64,000 nucleotides of DNA. Origin: Lachnospiraceae bacterium KH1T2. GTDB taxonomy: Bacteria > Bacillota > Clostridia > Lachnospirales > Lachnospiraceae. Below the pieces are notes generated by a model. That model was not told the origin of the DNA. It did no database searches and saw only the letters and a program-made list of their open reading frames with translations. Position 1 is the stretch's first letter. Each line of letters opens with the position of its first letter. The translations under genes were made by a program, and so were the position numbers. Of the stretch, positions 32,969 to 42,070 are shown piece after piece. Where the stretch lies: positions 124,001-188,000 of the forward strand of contig FOSY01000002.1 in assembly GCA_900114405.1 (NCBI GenBank), written 5' to 3'.

Positions 32969-35900
32969 ATGAATATAAACAAATTACGAAAAGATCAGAA
33001 AAACTTGATCATAGAAGGAATTGACTCCTTCACCACAGGATTTCTTGTTTATAAAAATGATGATACCCAAAGAATCCTATATAGTAATAAGGCTGCTTGG
33101 GAGATTTTTGAGTGCGAAAATGAGTTTGAGTTTGTTGCCCATGTCGGAGGGACACTAAAGGGTATAATCCTCTCTATAGAAGCTGATGCAGTGCAGGCAA
33201 GCATGAATTCACAGCTTACTAAGGGAAGTCAAAGCTACTATGTCAAGTATAGAATACGTACGCAGAACGGCAATATAAAGTATGTGGAATGTTACGGTCA
33301 TATTTATGAAAATTCTGAATATGGCAGTCTGATCGCAATGCAGATTATTGCTAAGGTCAAGGAGTATGACCCATTAACAAGTCTGCCTGAGAAAAAGTAT
33401 TTCTTAGATAAGATAAATTCAGGCAATAACAAAACATATAATTCATGTAAAAAGCCGGCATTTCTTTCATTTAATCTAAATGGCTTCAAAATGTTTAATA
33501 CCCGTTACAGCCTAAAGATCGGTGATGAATTACTTATCCAATTTGCTGATATATTAATGCAGCAGTTTGAAAGAGACAATTGCTCACGCTTTGGTGACGA
33601 TCATTTCTTTGCAATATGTGAAGCTGATAAGGCCGCCGAGAAATCGAACAACCTGTTCGAAAGTATTAAAAAAATTAAAAATGGCATATCATGTCGCGCC
33701 GGTGTATTCATACAAGATTTAGAAAAACCTGTCTACTCAGGTATCGCATGTGAATATGCCAAGACCGCTGCCGACCATATTACACAGACTTTGACTTCAC
33801 AGCTGACTTTTTTTGATGAAAATATGAAAAAAAAGCTCAGCATTAAAAATTACATCCTCTCTACATTAGATGATGCCCTAAAAAATGGATATATAAAACC
33901 ATATTATCAGGCTCAGATGTACACTGCAGATGAATCTCTTCACGGTTTCGAAGCACTGGCACGTTGGCAGGACCCGGACAAGGGACTTATACTCCCCGGC
34001 GACTTTATCCCTGTACTTGAGGAATATGGTCTCATAAGCAAGGTAGATATCTATATCATCGAACAGGCTGCTATGGATATCACATGTCTCATAGAAAAAG
34101 GAATAAAAGTATTGCCCGTTTCATTTAATCTTTCTTTTGCGGATTTCGCTGAGGAAGGGCTTTATGATAAGGTTGTCAATATCATAAATAAGTATGAGCT
34201 TTCGAGAAGTCTTTTCAGGTTTGAACTTACCGAATCAACGCTGATCTTAGCCTATGACAAAATGATGGAAGAGATGCAGCGCTTCAGAGACGGCGGTTTT
34301 GAAATAATGATCGATCATTTTGGTGGAAAAAACTCTACACTTACCACATTACTCGACTTTGAATTCGACGAAATAAAGATAGATATGTCATTCATGCGCA
34401 AGTTCAATGAAAAGACAAAAACAATCATACGCCCGATAATCATACTCGCAAAAAGCCTTGGTATTCATACATTGGCAGAAGGAGTAGAAACTCAGGATCA
34501 GATAGACTTCTTGAAATCTACCGGATGCGAGATAATTCAAGGCTACTATTACTCAGCACCGGAACCTTTTGATGAAGCCGTAAAAGTACTTACCAATTCT
34601 ACCGAGGCCAGCTCTCTGATAATCGGTGAAGAACCCGTAATATTGCCTGAAGAAAACGCGTATGAAATAACTCAGGATGCAACTGAGCTAAAGAGGATCA
34701 CCAGCGGACTAGGTTCAGCATTTTCCAGCGCACATATCGTAGAGGTTCAAACAGGAAGTTATCGTGAAGTATTTGCTAATTATCTGGTGCATTCCTTCAT
34801 CGGAGGAAGCAAAAGCCTTGATTCCAAGCAGTTTGCAGACGCAATATGCGCGCTCTGTAGTACAGAGTATGTAAACGAAATACTTAAATTTACTGAACTA
34901 AAAACTTTGTCAGACAGACTTAAAAACAAGTCCATTATTACATGTGACTTTATAGAATCAATAAACCATACGCTGATGCGCTGCTCATATGTTGTGATAA
35001 ACCGGATCGAAGACGGTTCACCTTCAAGGCTTCTTTTCCTTACCAGAGTACTTTCTGATACCGAACGCAGCGAAGGAGAATTCAAGAAGATCATTTCGTC
35101 TTATGCTAATGTGTGCTTTTTGATGATCCAGGTAGAGCTTATTGAATTTAATTATAGAGTTGCCTTTATACATGAAGAACTCAAGAATTTATTAACTTCT
35201 TCTGCTCAGTTAGATAACTTTTCTAAAAATACTTTTATAGAAAGCTTTGTTTCTGAAGCATTTAAGGAAAAGCTGTTTCTTTTCCTTGACGCTCAAAGCT
35301 TTGCAGAACGTCTATGGAATAAAGACTACATATGCATGAATTACTTAAATAATGATGAAAGAGAACGTCGTGTTGTAATAGCCCCACTTCAGACCGATGC
35401 TCATGGTAATGTACTAAAAGTTGTGATAGTATTTGAAAAAATCGATAACAGTCACAATCTTGAAGCTGAGAAAAATTACAATTCCGAGCATGACGAACTT
35501 ACCGGTTTGCTAAACAGAAATGCATATAAAAAATATACTGAGGAATTAAAACTTTCTGTCAGTCCGATATCCTATGTGCTTATGGATATCAATAATTTTG
35601 CCAAGGTAAACAGCAAGCATGGTCAAAAGATGGGAGACCACGTACTCAGGAGACTTGCTTCGCTTTTGCGTGAAGAATTTACGTTTTCAGACTACATCTT
35701 TAGGCTTGGCGGAGATGAGTTTGGCATCATTATAACTGAATTTAATATCAGCGAACTGGAAAAACTGACACAAAGAATAGAACGTATAAATAAAGCATTG
35801 ATGGAACCGGAATTCGATTTTCCAAGTGTTTCGATAAGTGCAGGCATAGCTATTTCTATGAATGGCTTTAAGAATGAACTTTTCCGTAAAGCAGATGTAG

Positions 35901-35977
35901 CACTCTATCAAGCTAAAAACTCATATTCTGAAAAATGTTACAACATATTTGAATCATCTTTTACCAAGGACGATTAA
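32969..35977 (+). CDS. Multidomain c-di-GMP protein: PAS-GGDEF(degenerate)-EAL-GGDEF
   Basis: 1002 residues, ATG 32969 with GGGGAAA upstream. No membrane segments are evident, so it is likely cytoplasmic. Order: PAS-like sensor (about 11-130); degenerate GGDEF (134-288; FGDDHF in place of GGDEF); EAL domain (298-545) with GFEALARW, FELTES, IKIDMSF and AEGVET, but IDHFGG where active enzymes have IDDFG; a long unassigned middle region (550-835); C-terminal intact GGDEF (841-995) with RLGGDEFGII near 913. No RxxD inhibitory site precedes it. The C-terminal domain probably makes c-di-GMP, while the EAL domain may be weak or only sense. Output and input signals are unknown. Confidence 0.88.
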   Translation: MNINKLRKDQKNLIIEGIDSFTTGFLVYKNDDTQRILYSNKAAWEIFECENEFEFVAHVGGTLKGIILSIEADAVQASMNSQLTKGSQSYYVKYRIRTQNGNIKYVECYGHIYENSEYGSLIAMQIIAKVKEYDPLTSLPEKKYFLDKINSGNNKTYNSCKKPAFLSFNLNGFKMFNTRYSLKIGDELLIQFADILMQQFERDNCSRFGDDHFFAICEADKAAEKSNNLFESIKKIKNGISCRAGVFIQDLEKPVYSGIACEYAKTAADHITQTLTSQLTFFDENMKKKLSIKNYILSTLDDALKNGYIKPYYQAQMYTADESLHGFEALARWQDPDKGLILPGDFIPVLEEYGLISKVDIYIIEQAAMDITCLIEKGIKVLPVSFNLSFADFAEEGLYDKVVNIINKYELSRSLFRFELTESTLILAYDKMMEEMQRFRDGGFEIMIDHFGGKNSTLTTLLDFEFDEIKIDMSFMRKFNEKTKTIIRPIIILAKSLGIHTLAEGVETQDQIDFLKSTGCEIIQGYYYSAPEPFDEAVKVLTNSTEASSLIIGEEPVILPEENAYEITQDATELKRITSGLGSAFSSAHIVEVQTGSYREVFANYLVHSFIGGSKSLDSKQFADAICALCSTEYVNEILKFTELKTLSDRLKNKSIITCDFIESINHTLMRCSYVVINRIEDGSPSRLLFLTRVLSDTERSEGEFKKIISSYANVCFLMIQVELIEFNYRVAFIHEELKNLLTSSAQLDNFSKNTFIESFVSEAFKEKLFLFLDAQSFAERLWNKDYICMNYLNNDERERRVVIAPLQTDAHGNVLKVVIVFEKIDNSHNLEAEKNYNSEHDELTGLLNRNAYKKYTEELKLSVSPISYVLMDINNFAKVNSKHGQKMGDHVLRRLASLLREEFTFSDYIFRLGGDEFGIIITEFNISELEKLTQRIERINKALMEPEFDFPSVSISAGIAISMNGFKNELFRKADVALYQAKNSYSEKCYNIFESSFTKDD

Positions 35978-36046
35978 TTGGACGAGATAAAAATTGTATG
36001 ATAAGATGAAAAACGATAAAATTTATACATTTAGGAGTATTATCTT

Positions 36047-36499
36047 ATGAAGATCGTTGAAATTAAAGCAAAAATGATCCTCCTTGGAAGAGAAGGTAAC
36101 GATAGCAGCATTACTCTTTTTGAGAAATCAGTACTTGGTGAAATCGCTGAACCACTTGTTAAAAAGGTTGTGGATCTCTTTGCTGACAAAAAGTATAAAG
36201 ACGCAGCAAAGCTTTCAAAGGATTTCCTTGATGGTGATGAACTCAAAGAGGAAATAGAAGGTTTCCTCGAAGTAAATGAACTCTCAGGTATCGATCATTT
36301 CGGAACTGAATGCAATTATCATCCGGATTTCGACTACAATCAGCTTTCATGCTATATCGAAGAAGATGGTTCAGGATTCCATATTGACTATGATCTGACA
36401 ACCGATGGTGAATTAAATGACCTTACACTTCAGATGGACATCGTATTTACCAAAAAGAATACAGCAGAGATACAGAAGATCGAATGTAATATAATCTAA
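36047..36499 (+). CDS. Uncharacterised 150-residue protein
   Basis: TTAGGAG precedes ATG 36047. Starts MKIVEIKAKMILLGREGN, followed by a helical acidic region (AEPLVKKVVDLFADKKYKDAAKLSKDFLDG) and a beta-rich second half (FDYNQLSCYIEEDGSGFHIDYDLTTDGELNDLTLQM cut into paired strands). No signal peptide, membrane segment or known motif. Its compact, balanced composition suggests a soluble cytoplasmic protein. Not recognised as any named family. Convergent with the membrane protein gene at 36513. Confidence 0.7.
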   Translation: MKIVEIKAKMILLGREGNDSSITLFEKSVLGEIAEPLVKKVVDLFADKKYKDAAKLSKDFLDGDELKEEIEGFLEVNELSGIDHFGTECNYHPDFDYNQLSCYIEEDGSGFHIDYDLTTDGELNDLTLQMDIVFTKKNTAEIQKIECNII

Positions 36500-36501
36500 A
36501 A

Positions 36502-36535
36502 AAACGCAGGGCTCAGAATGGGTCCTGCGTTTCAT
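36502..36535. terminator. Shared terminator of two convergent genes
   Basis: AAACGCAGG with CCTGCGTTT. It overlaps the last codons of the leftward gene at 36513. Confidence 0.7.
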
Positions 36536-37553
36536 CATTTTCAGACAATTCATTTTTCAGTTCATCCACATATCTTATCGCATTTGACAGGCTTACATCA
36601 TAGCCATCTTCACGCATTAATTCTATAGCTTTTGAAGTATCACCGCGACGTACTAAAGCAATAACTCTACGGTTAACGACTTCCGGAAGATCCGGCGGAT
36701 ATTCATCGTCGAATTTATCGTCTTTTTCTTTAATTTCAGAATTTCGACTGCGTCTGTAAACTCTGGTTGGAAGCATCTGCTGATCTGCCTGTTTTAATAG
36801 GAAATACAATATCATAAGTGTAAACACAAATACTATAGTGCAGAATACCGAAGCTAGTGGTCTTATCGTAAGAGGCATACCTACCGGCTCTATGATCGTT
36901 GCGATATCTATGCCAAGCAGTCCATAATATGTTGCATAGCTGATATGATAGCCTTTGGCAAGACTTTCAAACATATTGCGTGAAACATAGAAGAAACCGT
37001 CAATTCCCTGCACATATACCTGATATGTTTTAGGGTATGACTTTGTGCGCATAGATGCTTCAGTAACGATCGTCTGTGTTATCTCAGGATGACCTATATG
37101 TATAACAAGATTCAAAAACACAAGAAACATTCCCGCTGCTATAAAAGTAAAGAAAAAATATGGGATAAGACGACTTGGCGAAGCTTTCTGCATCTGCTTT
37201 TTATATATCATGGATATTGGTGAAAATATAAGTAGCGTAAGAAAAGCCCATACAATGAATGCAAGCGGTTTGAAATTGTAGTGATAACTCAAAAGTACCT
37301 TAAATGCTGTAATGGTCGTTATCGCAAGTCCTATAATTGGTATCGCTTCCTCCCGACATTCGTACTTTATGAGCTTCTTTATCGGTCTGTTCAAAAATAT
37401 TAAGTATAGAAATATCAGAAAATACCATATCAAAAAGTAAAAGTGAAGCATAGGATTTCTAATATCTATAGATAATTCCAACAGCATCGATAAAAGCGGA
37501 AGTACATTAAGCAATATAAAAAGCTTTTTCTGTGCCACAAAGAGTTTTTTCAT
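36513..37553 (-). CDS. Polytopic membrane protein of unknown function
   Basis: 346 residues, ATG 37553 on the minus strand. Six hydrophobic segments: near residues 12-30, 33-52, 75-95, 100-122, 128-152 and 230-255. An extracellular-type loop (about 155-230) contains the strand-rich SYPKTYQVYVQGIDGFFYVS. The C-terminal tail (about 260-346) is charged and cytoplasmic, ending with a helical segment (VALVRRGDTSKAIELMREDGY), perhaps a small interaction domain. It was not recognised. Convergent with 36047 and unlinked to other genes. Confidence 0.75.
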   Translation of the reverse strand: MKKLFVAQKKLFILLNVLPLLSMLLELSIDIRNPMLHFYFLIWYFLIFLYLIFLNRPIKKLIKYECREEAIPIIGLAITTITAFKVLLSYHYNFKPLAFIVWAFLTLLIFSPISMIYKKQMQKASPSRLIPYFFFTFIAAGMFLVFLNLVIHIGHPEITQTIVTEASMRTKSYPKTYQVYVQGIDGFFYVSRNMFESLAKGYHISYATYYGLLGIDIATIIEPVGMPLTIRPLASVFCTIVFVFTLMILYFLLKQADQQMLPTRVYRRSRNSEIKEKDDKFDDEYPPDLPEVVNRRVIALVRRGDTSKAIELMREDGYDVSLSNAIRYVDELKNELSENDETQDPF

Positions 37554-37903
37554 AGTTTTCCCCCTCGGTATGTAAGTGTGTCAAAACACAAACCAATCCG
37601 TTCCCCCTTTTGACTTTTTTGGGCGCAAAAGCAAAGTTACTTTTGTTTTTTACTATAATTATAACTCTTTATTTCATGTTTTTTTGCAATAATACATTAT
37701 ACATGAATCAAAAAGAGCTTTTTTCAAAATAAGATACAGTGTATTCAAAAATGTTGTATTTGTTACAAAGATATTACATACAAAATTCTTAAAAAACTAT
37801 AATCTCTGAAGCAAATTGACCGATATATAAGGTGTAAGAAATATTTCTATCGCGCGAAAAACTTAAATACAAGGATGTAAAAAAACGAAGGAGCGTGGCT
37901 TTT
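37554..37903. other. 350-bp gene-free stretch between divergent genes
   Basis: Contains a short hairpin CAAAAG/CTTTTG with a T run (37633-37654), AT-rich promoter-like DNA (ACTATAATTATAAC near 37652) and the leader of the HPr-like gene with AAGGAG. No coding frame is supported. Confidence 0.5.
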
Positions 37904-38143
37904 ATGACAGAAGAGCTTATAGTGATCGGCGATAATTACGACGTGAAAGAACTTGTTAATCTATCTGACAAATGTGATTTTGCAGTTGATCTTATTTTCG
38001 GAAATGTTGATGTCAGTGCAAAATCACTGCTGAGGGTACTAGGCATTGACAGAACGCATCCCTGGCTTATTTCTTACGAAGGCTACAACGACCCTTTGAA
38101 AAAATTCGTTAATGAACATGCTTTTGTAAATTACATGAACTGA
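37904..38143 (+). CDS. HPr-like fold protein without the phospho-histidine
   Basis: 79 residues. The start is ATG 37904, with AAGGAG 10 nt upstream. The segment VDVSAKSLLRVLGI matches the HPr pattern VDAKSILGLLSL, and the strand order fits the ptsH fold. The His15 region (GLHARP) is replaced by NYDVKEL, so it cannot be phosphorylated like HPr. Lachnospiraceae carry several such small HPr relatives of unknown function. A regulatory or structural role is possible. Monocistronic with its own terminator. Confidence 0.65.
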   Translation: MTEELIVIGDNYDVKELVNLSDKCDFAVDLIFGNVDVSAKSLLRVLGIDRTHPWLISYEGYNDPLKKFVNEHAFVNYMN

Positions 38144-38218
38144 ATATAAAAGAATGTCTAAGATATAATAGAATATTTGAAAAGCCGTCGGACGATTGAA
38201 TTAAAGGCGGCAAAGTGA

Positions 38219-38265
38219 AAAAGGAGCGTTGATTTTCCATTGAGCGAAGGTTGGCGCTTCTTTTA
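38219..38265 (+). terminator. Terminator of the HPr-like gene
   Basis: AAAAGGAGCG pairs with CGCTTCTTTT (one G-T pair) around a long loop. Confidence 0.55.
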
Positions 38266-38411
38266 ATATGTATTATCGTATAATTTTTTTAAATACAATC
38301 CTCAGACTATTGCATTATTAAGTATTTATCTCTAAAATATGAATAATGTTTACAATATATTAAATTGGACGACAAATATATTTTGCCGCTCATTTTAATG
38401 TCAACGGCAGA

Positions 38412-38463
38412 TGCGCACAAATTTGGCAATGAAAATGCTGCTTTGCAGCCCAATTTGGGCGCA
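38412..38463 (+). repeat. Nested hairpin before the 38522 gene, similar in design to the 150-bp repeat
   Basis: Outer arms TGCGCACAAATTTGG and CCCAATTTGGGCGCA pair with two mismatches. Inside are AAATGCTGC-TTT-GCAGC, matching in design the AAATGCAGC-TGC-GCTGC centre of the repeat at 28278. The remaining part of 38266-38521 is AT-rich and holds no gene. Confidence 0.5.
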
Positions 38464-38521
38464 GTAAGTGATGCAGCATGGCACAAACCATGCAAAATAG
38501 TTTTAGTTAGAGAGTAGTTAG

Positions 38522-39577
38522 ATGAAGAATAAAATTGCAGTTTTAGGTGTTGTTGGGGTTCTTGCAGCTGGTATTATATTAGGTATATCAGGAAAATTAA
38601 AAGACGAGATCAAGGTCTTTGCAAATATCACTCAGGAAAGTACTGAGAGCCTGGCATCAGAAATAGCTGAGTCCACTGTGGCTTCCGAAGCTTCTGATGA
38701 AGATATGGCAATAGTTATCCCTGAAGGAACAGCCAAATATGGTACCATTAAAGTCGTCAATCATGGTCAAAGTCCTATTTCACTTAGCAACAATGGAGAG
38801 GACTTGAGCGTTGAGTCCGAAGTCGAAATGGATTACAGCGACGCCATTGCTTTTGATGAATTAAATGAAAGCATTGACTTTTCAGTGTCAGGAAACGGCT
38901 TTTTTTACGGCATCAAGGGCGACTCTGTCGAGTCTGTTTTAGTAGAGCCGCAGACCGGCCTTACAATTTCAGGAAATGATTTTTCATATGAACTTGCTGT
39001 TAAACCTACGTCTGACGACAGTAGTATAAGTTTCTCAGGAAAAGGTTCTGATGCTATAACTGTCACACGCGAAGCCTCTGATGTTTTGCTAAGTTCAAAG
39101 CTTACGCTTGGTGACATTACAGTAAATGCAGGCTCTGAAAGCTATAATTATCAGATAAATGCAACCCGCTGCATGATAAAAAAAGACGGAAAAGTCACTC
39201 TGGAGGACGGAACGGAAGTTCCTACTGCAGTAGACAACATCGCCGGTATCAGCAAAGAAACGCTCGCTGAAAATGTTTTTCACACTATTGAGCCGGCTTT
39301 GTTTGTAAAAGGCGGAAGCTCTGCAGTCTCTAAGGCTGCGTCATACATTAATGACTATGTATATGACGATGAAAAAGACGCGTCTTTACTTACTGATGAT
39401 ACTGAAATACGTGAATACTATGAATATTATGGTGAGAGCGGACAGCTTTCTTTTACTATAACGATCCTCGGCAGCGGCAATCATGCGCGTATAGCAACCT
39501 CCGATGGAGAAGTTCATGATTACCTGTATGTACCGCAGGAAGGAGCTCATTGTTACCCTGTATTCCAGCTTGGATAA
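38522..39577 (+). CDS. Membrane-anchored exported protein of unknown function
   Basis: 351 residues from ATG 38522, with only a weak ribosome site. An N-terminal hydrophobic segment (about 4-24) with two lysines before it is a signal anchor. The outside part is rich in Ser, Asp and Glu, starts with an acidic Ser/Ala stretch (30-60), and is mostly beta-strand-like (SISLSNNGEDLSVESEVEM and similar). The last third contains a mixed region VKGGSSAVSKAASYINDYVYD and a final strand pair. No known domain was recognised. It lies 12 bp before the AlkD-like gene. Confidence 0.65.
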   Translation: MKNKIAVLGVVGVLAAGIILGISGKLKDEIKVFANITQESTESLASEIAESTVASEASDEDMAIVIPEGTAKYGTIKVVNHGQSPISLSNNGEDLSVESEVEMDYSDAIAFDELNESIDFSVSGNGFFYGIKGDSVESVLVEPQTGLTISGNDFSYELAVKPTSDDSSISFSGKGSDAITVTREASDVLLSSKLTLGDITVNAGSESYNYQINATRCMIKKDGKVTLEDGTEVPTAVDNIAGISKETLAENVFHTIEPALFVKGGSSAVSKAASYINDYVYDDEKDASLLTDDTEIREYYEYYGESGQLSFTITILGSGNHARIATSDGEVHDYLYVPQEGAHCYPVFQLG

Positions 39578-39589
39578 AGGAGACATCTT

Positions 39590-40273
39590 TTGAATATTAC
39601 AGACAGACTTTTTGAGTTAAAAGATGACAGCTATAAAGAATTTCATCAAAGCCTTATCCCAAACATTGATCCGGAGTCGATCATCGGCATAAGGATACCG
39701 GTACTAAGAAAATTTGCTAAAGATGTAAATAAAAATGAGGAATCAGACCTTTTTATCAGGTCGATTCCTCATAAATTTTACGATGAAAATGTTCTTCATG
39801 GCATCTTAATTTCCGAAATTAAAGATTTCGACAAATGCATCTATGAAGTTAATAGATTTCTTCCCTTTGTTGATAACTGGGCTGTGTGTGACATAATCTC
39901 GCCTAAATGCTTCAAAAAGCACAAGGATGAGCTGCTTCAAAAGATTTTCGACTGGACATCTGACAGCAGCAAATTATATACCTGCAGATTTGGTATACGA
40001 ATGCTGATGAATTTTTTCCTCGACGATGACTTCAAGCAAGAATACTTGGAAATCCCGTCACATATCATATCAGATGAATATTATCTGAAAATGATGGTAG
40101 CGTGGTTCTTTGCAACAGCTCTCGCAAAGCAGTGGGATAGTACGGTTCCTTATATCGAGAGAAAGTCTCTTGATATCTGGACTCATAACAAAACGATTCA
40201 AAAAGCCCGTGAAAGCTATAGAATCACTACCGAACAAAAGGAATATCTAAACAGCTTAAAAATTAAGCCATGA
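39590..40273 (+). CDS. AlkD-like DNA alkylation repair protein
   Basis: 227 residues; TTG start at 39590 with AAAGGAGA upstream. HEAT-like helical repeats of the AlkD/AlkC family: GIRIPVLRKFAKDV near the start, NWAVCDIISPKCF in the middle (active-site Trp/Asp area), FGIRMLMNFF, and MVAWFFATALAKQW. AlkD enzymes excise positively charged N3/N7-alkyl purines without base flipping. Its 3' end overlaps the convergent alcohol dehydrogenase gene by 11 bp. Confidence 0.85.
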   Translation: MNITDRLFELKDDSYKEFHQSLIPNIDPESIIGIRIPVLRKFAKDVNKNEESDLFIRSIPHKFYDENVLHGILISEIKDFDKCIYEVNRFLPFVDNWAVCDIISPKCFKKHKDELLQKIFDWTSDSSKLYTCRFGIRMLMNFFLDDDFKQEYLEIPSHIISDEYYLKMMVAWFFATALAKQWDSTVPYIERKSLDIWTHNKTIQKARESYRITTEQKEYLNSLKIKP

Positions 40274-41411
40274 GCATGCGGAACATTTCGATAACCTGCT
40301 CCTTAGTAGCTTCTCTTGGATTTCCCGGATAGCAGGCATCATTAAGAGCGTCAGTAGCAAGTACATCAAGATCTTCTTCCTTGATCTTATCAAGCTTTGT
40401 AGGGATACCTACATCCTCTGAAAGCTTTTTAACTGCTGCAATGGCAGCATCGCGGTACTCTGACTGGCTCATGCTGTCGACACCTTCGACACCCATTGCT
40501 CTTGCTACTTCACGAAGTCTTTCGCCTGTGTATTCGCGGTTAAATTCCATTGAAATTGGAAGGAACATAGCACATGCAACTCCATGCGGTGTATCATAAT
40601 GTGCTGAAAGAGTATGTGCCATTGCGTGATCGATTCCAAGTCCTACATTAGAAAATCCCATTCCGGCGATGTACTGGCCAAGAGCCATGCCTTCTCTGCC
40701 TTCTTTAGTGTTTTCTACAGCACCACGAAGATTCTTAGAGATAAGACGGATAGCTTCAAGATGGAACATATCTGTCATTTCCCATGCAGCTTTAGTTGTA
40801 TAACCTTCAATAGCATGTGTAAGGGCATCCATACCTGTTGCTGCTGTAAGTCCCTTAGGCATTGAAGACATCATTTCAGGATCTACAACTGCCACGATAG
40901 GCATATCGTGTGTGTCAACGCATACAAATTTTCTTGCCTTCTCAACATCTGTTATAACATAGTTGATAGTAACCTCTGCTGCTGTACCTGCTGTAGTAGG
41001 AACTGCGATAATAGGAACACAAGGGTTCTTTGTCGGAGCAACTCCTTCAAGCGAACGAACATCCTCAAATTCCGGATTTGTGATGATGATACCGATTGCC
41101 TTAGAAGTATCCATAGATGAACCGCCGCCGATTGCTACGATACAGTCTGCACCTGACTTCTTAAAGGCTTCGACACCATTCTTAACGTTTTCAATAGTTG
41201 GATTTGGCTTGATATCAGAGTAGATCTCATAAGGGATCTTAGCGTCATCGAGAAGCTTAGTAACCTTTCCTGTTACACCAAACTTTATAAGATCAGGATC
41301 AGATGCTACAAAAGCCTTCTTAAATCCATTTCCATTGATCTCATTAACAATTTCATTTATGGCTCCAGCGCCATGATAAGATGTTCCATTTAAAGAAATT
41401 CTATTTGCCAT
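40263..41411 (-). CDS. Iron-containing alcohol dehydrogenase (lactaldehyde/propanediol type)
   Basis: 382 residues, ATG 41411. Group III Fe-ADH: GGGSSMDTSKAIG (NAD-binding), then the metal ligands Asp (TGMDALTHAIEGY), His (GLGIDHAMAHTLSA) and His (TPHGVACA). Closest in pattern to FucO/1,3-propanediol-dehydrogenase-type enzymes that interconvert short aldehydes and alcohols with NAD(H). The divergent TetR gene at 41519 and the palindrome between them suggest control by an aldehyde or ketone. The true substrate is open. Confidence 0.9.
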   Translation of the reverse strand: MANRISLNGTSYHGAGAINEIVNEINGNGFKKAFVASDPDLIKFGVTGKVTKLLDDAKIPYEIYSDIKPNPTIENVKNGVEAFKKSGADCIVAIGGGSSMDTSKAIGIIITNPEFEDVRSLEGVAPTKNPCVPIIAVPTTAGTAAEVTINYVITDVEKARKFVCVDTHDMPIVAVVDPEMMSSMPKGLTAATGMDALTHAIEGYTTKAAWEMTDMFHLEAIRLISKNLRGAVENTKEGREGMALGQYIAGMGFSNVGLGIDHAMAHTLSAHYDTPHGVACAMFLPISMEFNREYTGERLREVARAMGVEGVDSMSQSEYRDAAIAAVKKLSEDVGIPTKLDKIKEEDLDVLATDALNDACYPGNPREATKEQVIEMFRMLMA

Positions 41412-41471
41412 TTTCTGTACCTCTTTTAGATTTTATATAACAAGTTTAGCACTAAAAATCGTACAAAATAA

Positions 41472-41495
41472 GTTACAGATTATTAAAAATGTAAC
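41472..41495. promoter_or_regulatory. Inverted repeat between the ADH and TetR genes
   Basis: GTTACA-N12-TGTAAC lies in the 107-bp divergent promoter region, a likely operator of the TetR-family protein. Confidence 0.5.
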
Positions 41496-41518
41496 ATCAA
41501 ATATGATATTATTTAATC

Positions 41519-42070
41519 ATGAATATAAAATATAAACTTGCCGAAGCAATGAAAAAATGTATGAAGAATTCTTCTGTCGAAAATATAACCGTTAAGCAGA
41601 TCGTTACTGAATGCGGTGTATCAAGACAAAGCTTCTACAGAAACTTTATCGATAAATACGATCTCGTTAATTGGTATTTTGACCGGCTTTTAGAGCAATC
41701 TTTTAAGGAAATGGGTAAAGGCGAGACCATACGTGACGCACTTATAAAAAAATTCGTCTATATAAGACAAGAATCTCTTTTTTTCTCAGCAGGATTTAAG
41801 AGCGATGAGCAGAATAACTTAAAGGAGCATGATTTTATAATGATCTATGAATTTTACTGCTCGATAATACGTGAAAAAAGCGGCAGCATACCCGACCACC
41901 ATACCAGAAAGCTTTTGGAAATGTACTGTAATTCCTCTATTTACATGACTGTTCAATGGCTTTTAAAAGGTATGCCCGAAACAGAAGAAGACCTGGCAGA
42001 TCTGATGATCGATGCCATGCCTCCTAAGCTTGCCGAGCTTTTTTCGTCGATAGGTTTGATATCTGTTTAA
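41519..42070 (+). CDS. TetR family regulator (DhaS-like)
   Basis: 183 residues. N-terminal HTH VKQIVTECGVSRQSFYRNFIDKYDLVNW is the TetR signature (shown in part: SRQSFYRNF). The start at 41519 keeps the first helix; no ribosome site is visible and TATGAT lies 15 bp before, so translation may be leaderless. The C-terminal part resembles the dihydroxyacetone-kinase regulator type (TetR_C_8). Probably controls the divergent alcohol dehydrogenase. It overlaps the Xer-type gene on the other strand by 4 bp. Confidence 0.85.
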   Translation: MNIKYKLAEAMKKCMKNSSVENITVKQIVTECGVSRQSFYRNFIDKYDLVNWYFDRLLEQSFKEMGKGETIRDALIKKFVYIRQESLFFSAGFKSDEQNNLKEHDFIMIYEFYCSIIREKSGSIPDHHTRKLLEMYCNSSIYMTVQWLLKGMPETEEDLADLMIDAMPPKLAELFSSIGLISV

